Shown here one piece after another: positions 46,688 to 58,859 of a DNA stretch of 64,000 nt; the first letter of the stretch is position 1; each line of letters starts with the position of its first letter. The notes beneath the pieces were generated by a model. That model saw only the letters and a program-made list of their open reading frames with translations, ran no database searches and was not told the origin of the DNA. The translations under genes were made by a program, and so were the position numbers. The stretch is from Uloborus plumipes (lineage: Eukaryota > Arthropoda > Arachnida > Araneae > Uloboridae): assembly GCA_038373865.1 (NCBI GenBank), contig JAXGGA010004504.1:1-64000 (forward strand), given 5' to 3'.

Positions 46688-48192
46688 AGCCGATATAGCG
46701 AATCCTTAATATAGCGATCCCCCGGTTTTAACGAACTTGATAAATTTTATGAACTGAATCCCTAAGCCATTAACGTCATTTCAGACGCTTACGGTCCTCA
46801 AAAGCTAGAGTATCGGCCATAGCGATCCGAAAATTTCAAAAATTCTACTTCAAACAAATGTCATAAGAAAGAAATTTCGATTTTTAATATGTACAAAGCA
46901 TATTTTATGCTTATATGAGTTTCGGTATTTTCTAAAAAAATTTAAAAACCTTTACCGAGAACAGCTACTTGACAGAATACTGATCTCCTGATATTGATTA
47001 AGAGAAAAGATAAGTCCAGGATTATCGATTTCTATTCCAGTGATTTGATTTCTTTTTTTTTTTTTTTTGGTGACTGAAACCATAAATCAACAGGTTGTGG
47101 ATTTGTTTGAAATAGTTGACTAATATTTTACAAAATGCATAAAGAATTTACAAACTTGCAACTATATTAGACAGAAACTTAACTTGAAACTGAACGTCAC
47201 TACAGACGGAGCCAATAAGAGCTCACAAGCAGTCAACGGTCTCCTCTCATTCGCTAAGTAGGCTGTGACGTTTTATTTAGCTCGTTTTTCATAGGCTAAC
47301 GTCACGCAAACGTCGCGCTGACGTCACGATGTTTTTGTCAAGAAACATAGCAGGGTAGTATAGAGGTGTACCGATGCATCGCAGTTTAAAATACAATGAT
47401 TTTGATTATTAAATTATTTTTCCAGCAATTTTCACCCCCCCCCCCCCCAGTATTGCACTACCTAAAATAGTAAACGACCTTTTTCTTGCGGTTATAAAAA
47501 TGACTTCATTTTACTTCTCTATGTATTGTTTCCGCTACACTAGACATTTAAAGCTGCAAAACGACGGTTTAAAAAGTTCGCAATCCAAGTTTTCAAATGA
47601 TTCAAAACCATAATTGGAATATGATTTCTTAGGTTTCTTATTATCAATCTAATTATATTCATCTTGGGGATCCCGTTGAACTGTTCCTGGCTAAAGGTGA
47701 ATTTAACACAATTACATGTGATATGGCAAGAATTGTTACACGTAAATGCACATATATGCATTTGCACCATAAAAAAGACATAGGTCATGGCTAACTTTTA
47801 CCCTGTATTGGTTTTATAAGTGGATTTTTTTTTCTTTTAATTCATACATAGAATAGAGTTGTATTTAATGAATAAAGCAATTGTAAATGTTTCCAAACAT
47901 TTTGATACGTAGAAAAATATTCAATTTTTATAAGAGTACCTAAGTACCTGATCAAAATTTGGCCAAATGCCGAGTACTAGGCAAATTGGCCGAGTATCGA
48001 GTATTTACTGAGTACTCGTTAAACCACTACTTGCAACCGAAAAAAAAACATGTTTCTTCCATGTAATGACATTCCTTAGCAAAATGGAGTTTTTTTTTTT
48101 TTTTTGAAAATCGCATGTAACAATACCTCGGTTATAGCGATATCTTAAACTGGTCGATTGATGGTTTAATATAGTGGGGTTTGACTGCTGTA
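46688..48192. mobile_element. Possible Tigger/pogo-type element, decayed
   Basis: GAGCCGATATAGCGAATCC at the left, and at the right the complement AGTCAAACCCCACTATATTA with GATATCGCTATAACCGAGG, have the 'CAGTCAAACC...CTATAACGA' flavour of Tigger ends. The match between the ends is loose. There is no transposase frame. Confidence 0.4.
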
Positions 48193-50657
48193 TTTCCAGA
48201 TGGTGTTGAATGTACGAATATGCAAATTTCATATCTATTGTAATAGCACTTTCCTTACACTGCTGCCTAAAGCAGCTATTTAAAAAAAAAATTCCATATT
48301 GATGCGTCAACCTAAAATGACATGAGATTCGTTTCTGAAAATTCGCCTCTCTGTGTTGTATCTCCTGCCATCTGGGTCATAAAGGCAAACTGCACTGCAA
48401 ATGGATAGTTATCACTTCAGAAAAATTTTAGCAATTTATGAAAAAACACAACAACGTCATTTATTTTATGATTTTTGAACGTGTAGCTTCAAAAAAATTC
48501 AAAAATGTTTGTGACAAATAATGAAGTTATAAAAAATGCTATCTAATAAGAATGTCTAAACTTTATATCGCGTATAAGGTATAGTAAAAAAATAATCACA
48601 CTTTATGAGAAAAGTATATATTTTAAAATTGTTCCAAGAAATGTGTAATGAAACAAAGTAAAAACACTATTGTGCTGTTGCTTAATGCTTAGTTAATAAA
48701 TAAAATTCCAATAGTTTATAAAGCTAACCTCTAATCAAAAGAAACAAACTGTTGGAATATGTGAGTATTTCTTTCAAATTTTGATTCTGCAATAAGTGAT
48801 GAATTAATTCTTTTGTTCTCAATCATTTTGTGCAGTATTGTTTAACAGGACGGATGTATCCGTCCTATATGTTCCAAATCCAATCTAAAAAAAATAACTT
48901 TTTGAATAACTCTCTGTCTAGACAATAATTAGCGTTTTCCTGTTTTAGAGATTATTCATTTGACATTGCGTCAGCCTTGAAAATATCCATTCTTTCTTTG
49001 CTTTAATGTAGAAAAATTCGTTTTACTTAATGTCCATTTAAAAACTTTTACGGCTGTTAAAAATATTTTATAATAAGTATACTAACAATTTTTTAAACGT
49101 GTTTCGTGCCATCCTTCTATAAATAAAAATGAGCAGCAAAACGAAAACGTTGCCATTCTTCCTAATTGTGATTATAAGTTTGTGCAAAATGTACTAAATA
49201 AAAATATTTAATTTCGGTGTTTTAACATTTTTCCCAATTTTGTATATTTTTAACAGCAGGACGTACTTTAGTATTTGCTTTTAAAAACAAAGTAATTATT
49301 TTATTACTTCATTGTGATAAATAATAACTTCACCGACGAATGTAATTGCTTTAAAAAAAAAACTCTTAAATAATTTTTGTTTTGAATTACAATTCTTTGA
49401 GCAATTTTCTATGTTCAACAAAAGCACAAAAATCCTGAATATCAGTTGCAGTTGTTTTCCAAATTGAAAAAAACAAACGATTATTTCTAACATATTTCTT
49501 TCTCTTAAAAAGTTTCTTGTTTTTTCCAAAGAATAAATCGAGAAAGAAAATCCTTCTTTAATTCCTCTTTTGTTTTCTCCCAATGATGATTATCCCGTTT
49601 AGAATTTTTATCTGAATATCGTACTTTCATTGTGCTGCTTAAAAGTTCTAGCAAATAACTTCTAAACAGAGCTTATCTGGAAGAAAATCTAGGCATTCAA
49701 TTTTAAATTTCAGCACGCAAAAGCGTAACCCTGCCGTGGCGTAAAATGCGTTAAAACGCGAGGCGAGTCAAACCATTTAAAGAAAAGCCCTCAAGGATTA
49801 TATGCTTTGAATTAATCTTGAAAGCATTTCTTGGCATCTATAAAATCTTGAATAGACGCGATTAAAAGACTTGTAATGATTTTCATGTGATGTACTGTTT
49901 GTTTTCTTCTTTGCAAATTGCAGCACGCAGCTGTTTTTACTTTTCGTTTGCCTCGAGCTATTCAAAGGAAATGAAACAAAATATCGCAAACGATTGCAGT
50001 TAAAATATTCTAATAGATATTTTAGCTACTCTTATATCTAAACTTAGCTGTTTAAACTTTTTTTAAATATTAAAAGGAAATGTAACCATAATACAGGGTT
50101 AGTACAAATGACATTTTCGAGGTTCGATACAACACATTTACTACTCACACAGGAGCGCCCCAATGGGAAGTTACGGGTGGTCACTTAGACCTTCCAAAAA
50201 ATTCCTTACCTGACAATTTGGTCTCACGATTCGGAAAATTTGAGGACAGAATTGCATTATTTTAAAAGTTTAATGATAATTTTATCATTCTTTAAAATTT
50301 GGAGCTTTATTCGGCGAATAAAAAATTTTCCCCTTCCCAAAAATTTGAGTTCGATGCACCTCTATACTCAAATTGAAGATTTTAACTTGTTCAAGTAGAA
50401 AAGTTATCCTAGAAAAAAGTAGAATTATCTTGCCTTATTCTGGCTGATCTTGACATTTTAAAGTTAACATGGAACACATTTATACAGCAAATAATAGTTC
50501 CAACGTTCATGAGGCACTAATACGCAAGGATTGGAATAATAATTTGCAATCATTGTGCACTAAGGTATCTATTTTCTAAATTTATGCAGGTTTGAAATGA
50601 ATGAAAGATACTTTTAAACTTCTAAACGCAATATATTTTCTCGAACTGATGCAAGTA
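48193..50657. other. AT-rich region, nothing supported
   Basis: No exon, RNA gene or terminal repeat was recognised. Confidence 0.5.
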
Positions 50658-52118
50658 CAGTAGGACTTCGGTAACTCGACAAGCGGATAACTCGACAACC
50701 TCAGTAAGTCGACATTTAATCTTTCAATAGTTGGCCCAATGTTGATTTTAACGGGTGCTAACCTCTTTTCCTTGACACCCATTTGCAGGAAACTCTATAA
50801 GTCGACATCCACCTGCTATTTAAGTCTACTTTTGGCTACAATACTCTTTCACACTGGCTATTTCTGAGAATTATGCTGTTTACATGTCTGTTAACTCATT
50901 GTTTCCCGGAAAGAGCTACTTTTGATGATTCCCAACTGTACCCAGAGGACACACTGTTGCTGCAGTTGTCTCGGAAGGAATTGGTGAAATGCAAACTGGG
51001 TAGTTCAGAAGAGAAAGAATTCAGTACCAGCGCACCAAATGTTTTCCAAACAAGTGTGAACATGGCTTTTCTATTTGATAAGGACCTCTTATCTATTTTT
51101 AAAAATTGTGGATTTATTCCTAAAAAGTTATTAACAATTATCTACTTATATTAAAAACTGAGTATCTTTCTATCTATCTTTCTTTCTTTCTTTGTTTCTA
51201 CCTAAGTATGCTTCTTTCTCCTGAACGTCAATGAACTAAGAGTCGAAATAGGTACCGATAGATTGGTAATGTTTCAGTCTTCATTATTTTCAATTTATAT
51301 ATTTATAAGATTTTAATTTGCGAAGATATTAATTAATTAGTGGTCAAAATCAAAGCGATTTGTCCTAAATGATTAAATATGAAATCCATTGTTACAAAAC
51401 GTGGTTGCTATGAAACAGTAATAATAATGATAATTTTGAATGAAGGCTTAACTAAATCAAACATGAAACTCATTAGCGATCCACGTACGTAGTACTTTTA
51501 TCGCTAGCTACTTGTAGTTTTCTGAAATATAAATTAGTGGAAAAGCCATCTACTTATATTAAAAACTGAGTATCTATGTCTGCTTCTTTCCTTTGAGTAA
51601 GCTGAACTTAATGAAACTTTCCTCACCATCTTGAAAGCGCGAAGTGCCCGTGCAGCATCTCAATAATTCGAATGATTTTTTGACGCAGGAAAAAAGAAAA
51701 GGCGCGAATGCGCTTCTTAGCGAGCCGCCTCGGCGGGGAGTAGTTTCTTGAAACTTTCCTCACTACTTTCAAGGCACGAAGTGCCCGTGCAACGCCGGGC
51801 CACGTGAGAGGTATTTCTTGGAATCTAATGAACATTAAATTATATCAAGTAATATAACATTAGAATGAGGTAAAAGTTAGGGAGGGGTGACGTTATCCAC
51901 CAACATGCCGCAGGAAGCTAATCTAGCTGCCCTGGCAGCTATTCTTATTTATTTTGTGATGCTCTTTTCAAACATTAAAGAAAGGGAAAGAAAGGAAAAT
52001 TCAGCAATGCAGAAAACACTACAATGGATGAAATTATGGAAACTCTGTAAGTTGACACCTTCTTCACTCGGCATATTTTCGTGGTAACATGAGGTGTCGA
52101 CTTACCGAGGTTCCACTG
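50658..52118. mobile_element. Pogo/Tigger-type MITE P2, carrying a Helitron
   Basis: It is flanked by TA. The left end is CAGTAGGACTTCGGTAACTC and the right end CTTACCGAGGTTCCACTG, inverted copies. The left interior is homologous to P1. A composite Helitron (51141-51941) is inserted. The open frame 50873-51154 lies inside and has no recognised domain. Confidence 0.75.
51141..51941 (+). mobile_element. Composite Helitron with two 5' ends, copy 2
   Basis: It matches copy 1 from the first TCTACTTATATT to AGCTGCCCTGGCAGCTA. The terminal CTAG is CTAT here. The second 5' start is at about 51549 and the internal CGTGCAACGCCGGGC at about 51784. It is inserted in P2. Confidence 0.7.
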
Positions 52119-52514
52119 TACTTATTTTTAAAAATATGAACAAATCGGCGCGAATCTAAAGGAGTTCAAAGAAAACCGATTGAGGCTCGGAAAGAAAAGA
52201 CGGGGAAAATAATAAAACAAATAAATTGAAAGTAAAATCGTAGTGATATTGTTCCAGCTATGTGTTGCTATTCCTTTCTTTCATAGTTTTATTATGATAT
52301 CTTTAGTTTCCAGAAGAAATTTTTTTTCTTTGAGAAGGGGTTCTTATCTCTTTCCGAAGAATATGGATTTATTCCTAACTAGCGGTACCCGCACGGCTTT
52401 GCCCGTGGTATAAAATTTAAAGTTCTTTTGTAAAATAATTGATATAGCAGAAAAAATGCTCCATTTTAGTTATAATTCAACTATAATTCCTTCAAAGTAT
52501 ATGATATGAAAATC

Positions 52515-52946
52515 TGGTATGGACCCCACACTACTTCCTTTTACGTGTAAATTTCTTAGTAGATGACTTAAGTGCTAAAATAGTGCTTGGAGTGATCAAG
52601 ATAACAATTCAAACATTTATATCCCTAGTTTGCCACGAAACAATGCAAAAAAATGTTTTACAACGATTAATCTCCTAAATATCGCCGATTTTAACATCAT
52701 TCAGTGGATTTTTCGCAAAATATCGCCAATAGCGTCAAGTTGAACCCCCCAAAAAAATTTAAAAAAATCGCCAAATTGGCGACAAATACTTGGCGACCGA
52801 GGGCTTGGCGATATATCGACAAGTAGTCGCGCCAATTCATATTACTTGTGTCTGCATTGAAATTAACACCGATTGATTTACTCCATAAAAGGGGTAAAAC
52901 ACCCCCTTGGGACATTCGAATGCAACCCCAACGGGAGATCCACAAA
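52515..52946 (+). mobile_element. ACTTCC-type MITE, truncated copy E
   Basis: The left edge TCTGGTATGGACCCC and ACTTCCTTTTACGT match copies A and C. Homology stops after CAACGGGAGATCCAC, at about half length. It interrupts a minus-strand Helitron, and the uninterrupted relative at 40.06 kb gives the empty site (GATAC|AAAAATAAG), so both boundaries are well defined. Confidence 0.7.
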
Positions 52947-53299
52947 AATAAGCCAAAAGAGAAAATAAGAACAATTTTTTTGCTCACAGAAACCAACAGA
53001 AATCTTACCAAAATCTGAAAGAAGAAAAAAGTTTCCTTTCCTAGCTTTAAAAACAAAACAATACATTTGCCGAAATGAAACACTTTAAAAAGAACGATGC
53101 AATGTCGCAATTTATACGATATTTGGTTAATCTTTGTGCTTTGGGTACCCCTTTCTCGCTAAATGGGCGATAGACGTGCCTGCTACTGTTTCCAAACTTT
53201 GCCAAAATCAATATTGCTGAAATGCGAAATCTATGAAAATGAAAAAAAAAAAAAAAAAATCCGCCAAATCTTTTAATTAAGTCATTAGTATATTGGAAA

Positions 53300-53384
53300 C
53301 AGGGTTGCCAGAAAAATACTACGCTCCTTATTTGGGCCAAAAAAATACTACCGTGTTTTTAAAAATACTACGTCTGGCAACGCT
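53300..53384. mobile_element. Tiny hairpin MITE, ~84 bp
   Basis: CAGGGTTGCCAGAAAAATAC at the left and CTGGCAACGCTG at the right, with TACTACG on both inner sides. Absent from the Helitron copy at 40.06 kb. Confidence 0.6.
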
Positions 53385-54230
53385 GGAAAAAGAACGAAAC
53401 AAAAATAAGTATGAACACGTAACCATGGTAACAACATGAAAAGTTGATTTCCGTTGATAAAATAATTCATTTCATCTCTATTTTCAAACAAATTTTATTC
53501 TCTAACTCAACCATTTTAGAATCGTTTGGCTTGCTTTACTGAAGGTAAGCCTTGAATTCCGGGATTCTAAAAACAATTGTTACAGCTCTCCTGATGATCG
53601 TAGAAACTTTGAAAAAACTTCATTTTGTGCAGAAAATTTCAAGCTTTCGAATGACATAAGACTTGAAAATGTGTATGAAATATTTCTTCCGTATTTTATC
53701 GAATTTCCGCTAAGAATGCGAATAGAAAAAGAACGAAATGGAATTTTCGAAAAATCGCTTCGAGGTGCAAAACTACATGATACAGACTAATTTTGTGCCA
53801 AGTGCCATGAAAATCAACCGAACGGTTTTGGCGCTACGCGCGTAACAGACAGAAAGAAAGAAAGACCCACCTTCAGCTTTATTATTAGTAGAGATAAAGT
53901 ATTCCAAATTGTCCTATTTACTTTGTATATTCTTGAAAAAAATAAATCAATAAATAAATAAAGGAAATATGATTTAGCGAACTTATTTTTTATAACGTTG
54001 ATGATAAACACTAGGGAATAAGCAACACCGAAACTTGTGTCATTATATGTTGTAAACGTTTTATGCTTCGTGTTACTATTTGTTGTAATTGTCGTATTTT
54101 TTTTTGTAAAAATTAGATATTGTAATTGCTATTATTGTTCAATAAAAAGCCTCGAGGATGCCGTATCAGGTGAAGTCACAACAATGACAGGTACTGTGGC
54201 CCCTCGAGGAGTGAAGTGAAGTGAAGTCTA

Positions 54231-54330
54231 CACTGACTGAAATTATGGAATCTCGATAAGTTGACACTCGCTTAGCATGACATATTTTTGCGATCCCGTG
54301 AGGTGTCGAGTTATCGAGGTCTCATTATCT
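54231..54330. mobile_element. Right-end fragment of the P1/P2 pogo-type family
   Basis: AAATTATGGAATCTCGATAA and GTGAGGTGTCGAGTTATCGA match the right ends of P1 and P2. The final TIR bases are decayed (GTCTCATTAT). No left end was found nearby. Confidence 0.55.
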
Positions 54331-54374
54331 TAAATTATACAGTGGTTTATGTTATGGGACTTTGAAGTAAGCGG

Positions 54375-54720
54375 GTTGAAAAGAGGCACGTAACTGACTT
54401 CTTCACACAAGAAAGCATTTATTCTTACGACACCTCCTGCTGAACGATTTCAAATACAAAACATTAGTTTATTGAATACTTAAGAAGTAAAAAGAAAAAC
54501 TAAAGTTCAAAACTGCTTATTTTGAGCAGTTTTACAACAGATTCTATGTTGATTTCACGAAAGCTACTGGCTTTTAGCTAGAAAGTCTTTTGGTTACGAG
54601 ATATGCTAACGGCAGAGATCAGGCACATTATCTACAATTTCTTTCCAGGAACATCCCCCCCCCGTGTCCGTGTCCGACCGTGTGTCCGTGTGTCCGTGTG
54701 TCCGTGTGTGTGTCCGTGTG

Positions 54721-54818
<98 letters not shown>

Positions 54819-55112
54819 AGTGAAAGCATTGATTCAAAACTTTTGTTTGTTTCTCCTTGCATTTCAAATATACGGAAAGACATTATTTGTACACTGAAAA
54901 GACTTTCTTGCTAAAAGCCAGTAACTTTCGTGAAATCAACATAGAATCTGTTGTAAAACTGCTCAAAACAAGCAATTTTGAACTTTAGTTTTTCTTTTTA
55001 CTTCTTAAGAATTCAATATACAAATGTTTTGTATTTAAAATTGTTCAGCAGGTGGCGGCATAAGAACAAATGCTTTCTTGGGTGAAGAAGTCAGTCACGT
55101 GCCTCTTTTCAA
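54375..55112. mobile_element. Foldback element, ~220-bp arms around a GT microsatellite
   Basis: The left arm 54375-54597 (TTGAAAAGAGGCACGTAACT ... AGCTAGAAAGTCTTTT) is the reverse complement of 54898-55112. A long (GT)n run forms most of the loop. Open frames over the repeat are not genes. Confidence 0.8.
54664..54815. repeat. (GT)n microsatellite with CCGTGT interruptions
   Basis: CCGTGTGT-type units, then about 45 uninterrupted GT repeats. It lies in the loop of the foldback element. Confidence 0.95.
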
Positions 55113-55500
55113 TACTGAAAGCAGAAGTTTTCAGTATAAACTGTAAAAGCGCGGTAATAAACTGTAGAACTAGCTATATTACAGTTTATTACTGTAAAAT
55201 TAGCCATTTAACAGTTTATTACCATGAAATTAGCTGTATTATTCTGTAAAAACAACAGCGTAATACAGGCAGCAGAGGTTCAAGTTTAAAACTGTAAAAT
55301 GCACAGTATAAACTGCAAAACTACCAATTTTAGTTTATTAGTGTAAACTAGCAATTTTAGTTTATTACTGAAAACTAGCAATTTTAGTTTGTTACTGTAA
55401 CCTAGCAATTTTAGTTTACTACTGTAACATTAGCAAGCTCACAGTTTATTACTATAAAAGTACTATAAAATTAGCTGTTTCATACTGTTAAAGCAAGTCA
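55113..55500. repeat. Degenerate tandem repeat, ~29-bp unit
   Basis: Repeated 'AGTTTATTACTGTAAAATTAGC' and 'TAGCAATTTTAGTTTATTACTG'-like units, at least eight copies. Noncoding. Confidence 0.75.
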
Positions 55501-55759
55501 ATTTATACAGTTCAGTTTAGAACAGAGAATTATGTGCAAACAGCTTCCATGTCTAGTCCACAATTTCTATACTGACAAGGAGACGGCACGGCCGTGGGGT
55601 CGGAGATTCGGGTCAATTTTTTTTGTGGGGAAAGAGGACCATTAGTACCTCACGTGGTTGAAGTAATACGACGCACTACTCAGAAAATTTTGAGAAAAAT
55701 CGATTTAAAATGTCCGATTTTAAAGTTGAAGCCTTATCAATTTAAAATCTTCTTCTCCT

Positions 55760-55860
55760 AGCACGCCATCGTGGCTCAGTCGGAAGCGTGCCGGCCTTCT
55801 GATCCAGTGGTCAAGGGTTCGAGTCCACCTGCGGGGTTTTTTTTTTTTTTTTTTTTCTTT
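55760..55860 (+). promoter_or_regulatory. tRNA-like segment with pol III A/B boxes in left TIR
   Basis: A box TGGCTCAGTCGG (55772-55783) and B box GGTTCGAGTCC (55816-55826) are consensus, with tRNA-like spacing. A run of 22 T (a pol III terminator) begins 10 bp after. The cloverleaf does not close: the T stem and acceptor are poorly paired. I therefore do not call a functional tRNA. Transcription would point into the transposon. Confidence 0.65.
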
Positions 55861-56189
55861 TTTCCCTCCAAGTTATTGGTAATATTTCTCCTCCGAACCA
55901 AATTAAAAAAAAAATATTTGAGTCAAAGAACGCAAAGTTTTCCATTCGCTGGAAAACATTCGCGCTCGTTATTCTATCTGCTCATAGAACGTTCGGATCT
56001 TTATTTCTATCATTATTATTAATTTTTACACAGCAAATATTGAAACTGATCACATTCCTATATTATTTTTAATACTGTTTAGATTTTTTTTTTTTCAATT
56101 ATTTTCTTTTTCTTACAGCAACACAATTCATAACGGTGGGTTTATTTTATTTTTCATTGTAAATAATATGAGGAGGAACATTGGAACAA

Positions 56190-56565
56190 TAATGAGAATA
56201 AATTCAATATTTAAAAAAAAAATTATATACAAAACCCGCAGTGGTAATTACCGTTGAAAAAAACAAACTAATACTTTTAACATTGGGCAAATATTTTTTT
56301 TTTACAGTTATTATAACATTTTGATATTAATGAGGATAAATTCCATTTTTTTCACACAATAATTATATACAAAAACAGCAGCGGTAATTAACGAAGAAGC
56401 AAACAAAGCAATAATTTTTAAATGGTGCAAATAATTTTTACAATAATTATAACATTTGGATATTAATGAGAGTAAATTCAACTTTTTCAGAAAATAATTA
56501 TATACAAAAACCGCAGTGGTACTTATCGTAAAAACAAACAAAGCAATAATTTTTACGACATCTTG
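56190..56565. repeat. Tandem triplication of the transposase 3' end
   Basis: Three ~145-bp units share AATTATATACAAAA(C)CCGCAGTGGTA-like and TTATAACATTT(T/G)GATATTAATGAG blocks. The unit nearest the gene overlaps the last codons of the transposase; the other two are downstream. Confidence 0.7.
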
Positions 56566-58414
56566 CGCAACAAATGAAAGCAGATTTTTTACAACAGTAA
56601 GGAATTTGCAATTCATCTGTAGAGAAACAGACCTGATTGACGTTCATAAAAATATTTCGAGAAACTGATAATTTTGAGGCAAACCAAGCGTATCGAATCA
56701 TGTCTTGGAATATTGGGGACGATAATTGATGATGAATAATTGAATGAATTTTTATACAATCTTCCCGGGAATTTATTTCACGATTCTGCTCCAACAACTC
56801 GCTACAATTTTGCAAGCGCTTTATGAAATTTTTAACTTGTCGGTAGAAATAAACATCACAAGGTTGCACCAAGGGAGTGCATTTTGGAGGGATTACTTTT
56901 ACAAAGCAAGTTGGCATATTTTCTCCATCTTGGAAAATTTCATCATATATCTGTGGATTTGTCTGACCACCCCAAGAGTCAACGAGGAGTAAAAATTTAT
57001 TGTCCCCGACGTATGGTTTTAAACATTTCTGGAGAAAATTCTTGTATAAAACTGTAGTTAATTTTCCAGACTTTGATGATGTTATTGTAACATTCGTATA
57101 TGAAGTGGCGTAGCCATCTACTAATTGTTGAATTCGAGGTCCAAATTGGCCCCCCGACTCTTGCAGACACACGAAGACATGCGGGAGCAATTTTCCAGAT
57201 AATGCTATAGAATATTGGGCAGTATATGAATGGGTCACCTTATTTAAATCCGACTTTTTGACGAAAACTGTTTTACTCCCTTTTTGTGTAAGTGTCCTGT
57301 TGAGAACAGATTGATATTGGCATCCTGAAAAAAAAAGTGTTTTCAGTGTTGAAAAATCTTACACATGCCTACATGCACGCTTGCACAACACGGAAATACA
57401 AACACACACCTGCTCGAAAACACACGACACGCGCGCGCGAACACACACACACACACACACGCTCACGGAATTTTTATATAATTCATTTATGAATTTAGGA
57501 AACTTTTTATGTAATTCATTTCGAATTTGAACATTTTGCATCGGTAAAAACATTTGGTATGCAGAAAATTTGTATTTACCTGTTTGGTCAGTATTTAAAA
57601 CAAAATCTTCATGGTATTGAGGTATCAATCGGCACGTCTGCCGACGAAAGGTTTCCGCAGAGGCCAAGATTTCCTCCATTGATTCCGCCTCTTTTTTCGA
57701 AACTAGTTTTGTGATTTTTCGTTGAGAAATTCTGTGTTTCTGTTTAAATGCCGTGACCCATCGATCAGATGCCTTGAAATCGAAATCGGTGAATTGTGCA
57801 GCAGCAGCCAAAGCCCATTCTTGTAAATTTCTTGTTGTTACTTGCTGATATTGCTCTCTTGCTTCTACAAAACGGTTGTACGTCCACGAATCTATCGCTT
57901 CAAATTTGTCAAATATTGTTCCACCACTTTTAATATCATTCTCCCATTGTGAAAGATATTCTTTTTTCTTCAAGCGGCTGCATCCTTTCTTTTGCAATGT
58001 CACCAAAGACCATGTGGGATGTGCTTTAGCAATGTTCACGACTTTCACTTTGTAGGCGATGGAAATGGTTTCACTTTTATTTTTTTCCGGTTTTGGCTCG
58101 AATTCGTCCGAAGAAGAATCATTTTGGGACACATCGAACTGCAAGTCTTGAAATTTCTCTTGAACGTGAATCAATTCCTCTTCAACAACGATTTTTTTCT
58201 CGCTCAAGAGTTCCAATGTACTATTATAAAGTTCTTCCGCCAATATCATAGAATCGTGCGATATTTCGTCCGAAGGTGTTGAAGCAATTAAACCATTTTC
58301 CTTCAACATTTCTTGGTAATAATCGACTGCACCTTTCAATCGCGCCTTTGATTTTTTACTGTACATAGATTCTTCTTCCAATCCAGAAGAGCCAGCAACA
58401 TCTTCAGTCGACAT
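56498..58414 (-). pseudogene. Pogo-type DDD transposase, two exons, one frameshift
   Basis: Exon 1 spans 58414-57580 and exon 2 57325-56498; the intron has donor ACAG|GTAAAT and acceptor TTTTTTTTCAG. Exon 1 holds an acidic N-terminus, a helix-turn-helix region with RWVTAFKQKHRISQRKITKL (CENP-B-type second HTH) and ends in NTDQTG, the first catalytic Asp. Exon 2 holds LLLVDSWGGQ (second Asp), PPKCTPLVQPCDVYFYRQVK (third Asp) and a Cys-rich tail with CCKKSAFICCARCRKNYC. The product is about 550 aa, which would cut and paste the element in the nucleus. One extra base in a T run near 57300 breaks the frame between exon 2's first residues and NRTLTQKGSK. Otherwise the frame is intact, so the copy is young. 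Confidence 0.8.
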
Positions 58415-58547
58415 CTTTTAACATTAAATGAGTTTCAAGAAACCGTAGCGGTCTGTTCATGATAAGTTCGAAAAATACAGAGGCTGTTCGAACATTTTGC
58501 AGACGATTTTGATTAGCAGAAATAAAAAATCGTTTGCCCTACAAGAA

Positions 58548-58710
58548 ATGATTGCAATTGTACTGCTTATTTAAAAGCTAAAAATATCGTCTGCAGCTCA
58601 CGAGGTTTCCTTTTATTTATGTCGTTTTATTACAATTGTACTTTTTATTGAAAAGTAAAAATTATCGTCTGCTGCTTGAGAGGTTTGTTTTTATTCTAAA
58701 TGGCGATTTT
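58548..58710. repeat. Two direct repeats upstream of transposase start
   Basis: ATTGCAATTGTACT ... ATCGTCTGCAGCTCACGAGG and ATTACAATTGTACT ... ATCGTCTGCTGCTTGAGAGG lie about 83 bp apart, just upstream of the transposase on the minus strand. They could be transposase-binding or promoter repeats. Confidence 0.5.
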
Positions 58711-58859
58711 AACAAAACAGTGCTTTGAAGGGTATATTTATGCTCTTTTCGAAGAGCAATATTCACATTCAGTTATCGAAAAACAATGAAAAAGTCAGTG
58801 TTTTGTAATATTTAAAGTGTTGATAGGTGATATCGTCAACAATAAAGGGGAAAAAAACT

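Larger units (their letters stand above)
52379..53894 (-). mobile_element. Helitron on minus strand, ends intact, two insertions
   Basis: On the minus strand it starts TCTCTACTAATAATAAAGCT after A and ends GTGCGGGTACCGCTAG before T. MITE copy E (52515-52946) and a hairpin MITE (about 53300-53384) are inserted, as shown by alignment to the copy at 40.06 kb. Confidence 0.78.

Noticed and set aside
47362..50365. hAT element with TAGAGGTGTACCGATGC / GATGCACCTCTA ends
   Set aside because: Only the outermost bases match, the flanks show no 8-bp duplication and 3 kb between them has no hAT coding remnant.
50873..51154. Possible gene with EDTLLLQLSRKELVKCKLGS
   Set aside because: It lies inside a MITE, has no recognised domain, and the P1 copy does not preserve the frame as far as I can see.
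54590..54914. Open frames over the GT repeat on both strands
   Set aside because: They are translations of a dinucleotide repeat.
55760..55835. Functional tRNA gene
   Set aside because: The A and B boxes are good, but the acceptor and T stems do not pair properly and no anticodon stem is convincing.
55771..56022. Frame starting in the left TIR of the pogo transposon
   Set aside because: It is a translation of the tRNA-like segment and the T-run; a mirrored frame exists in the right TIR.
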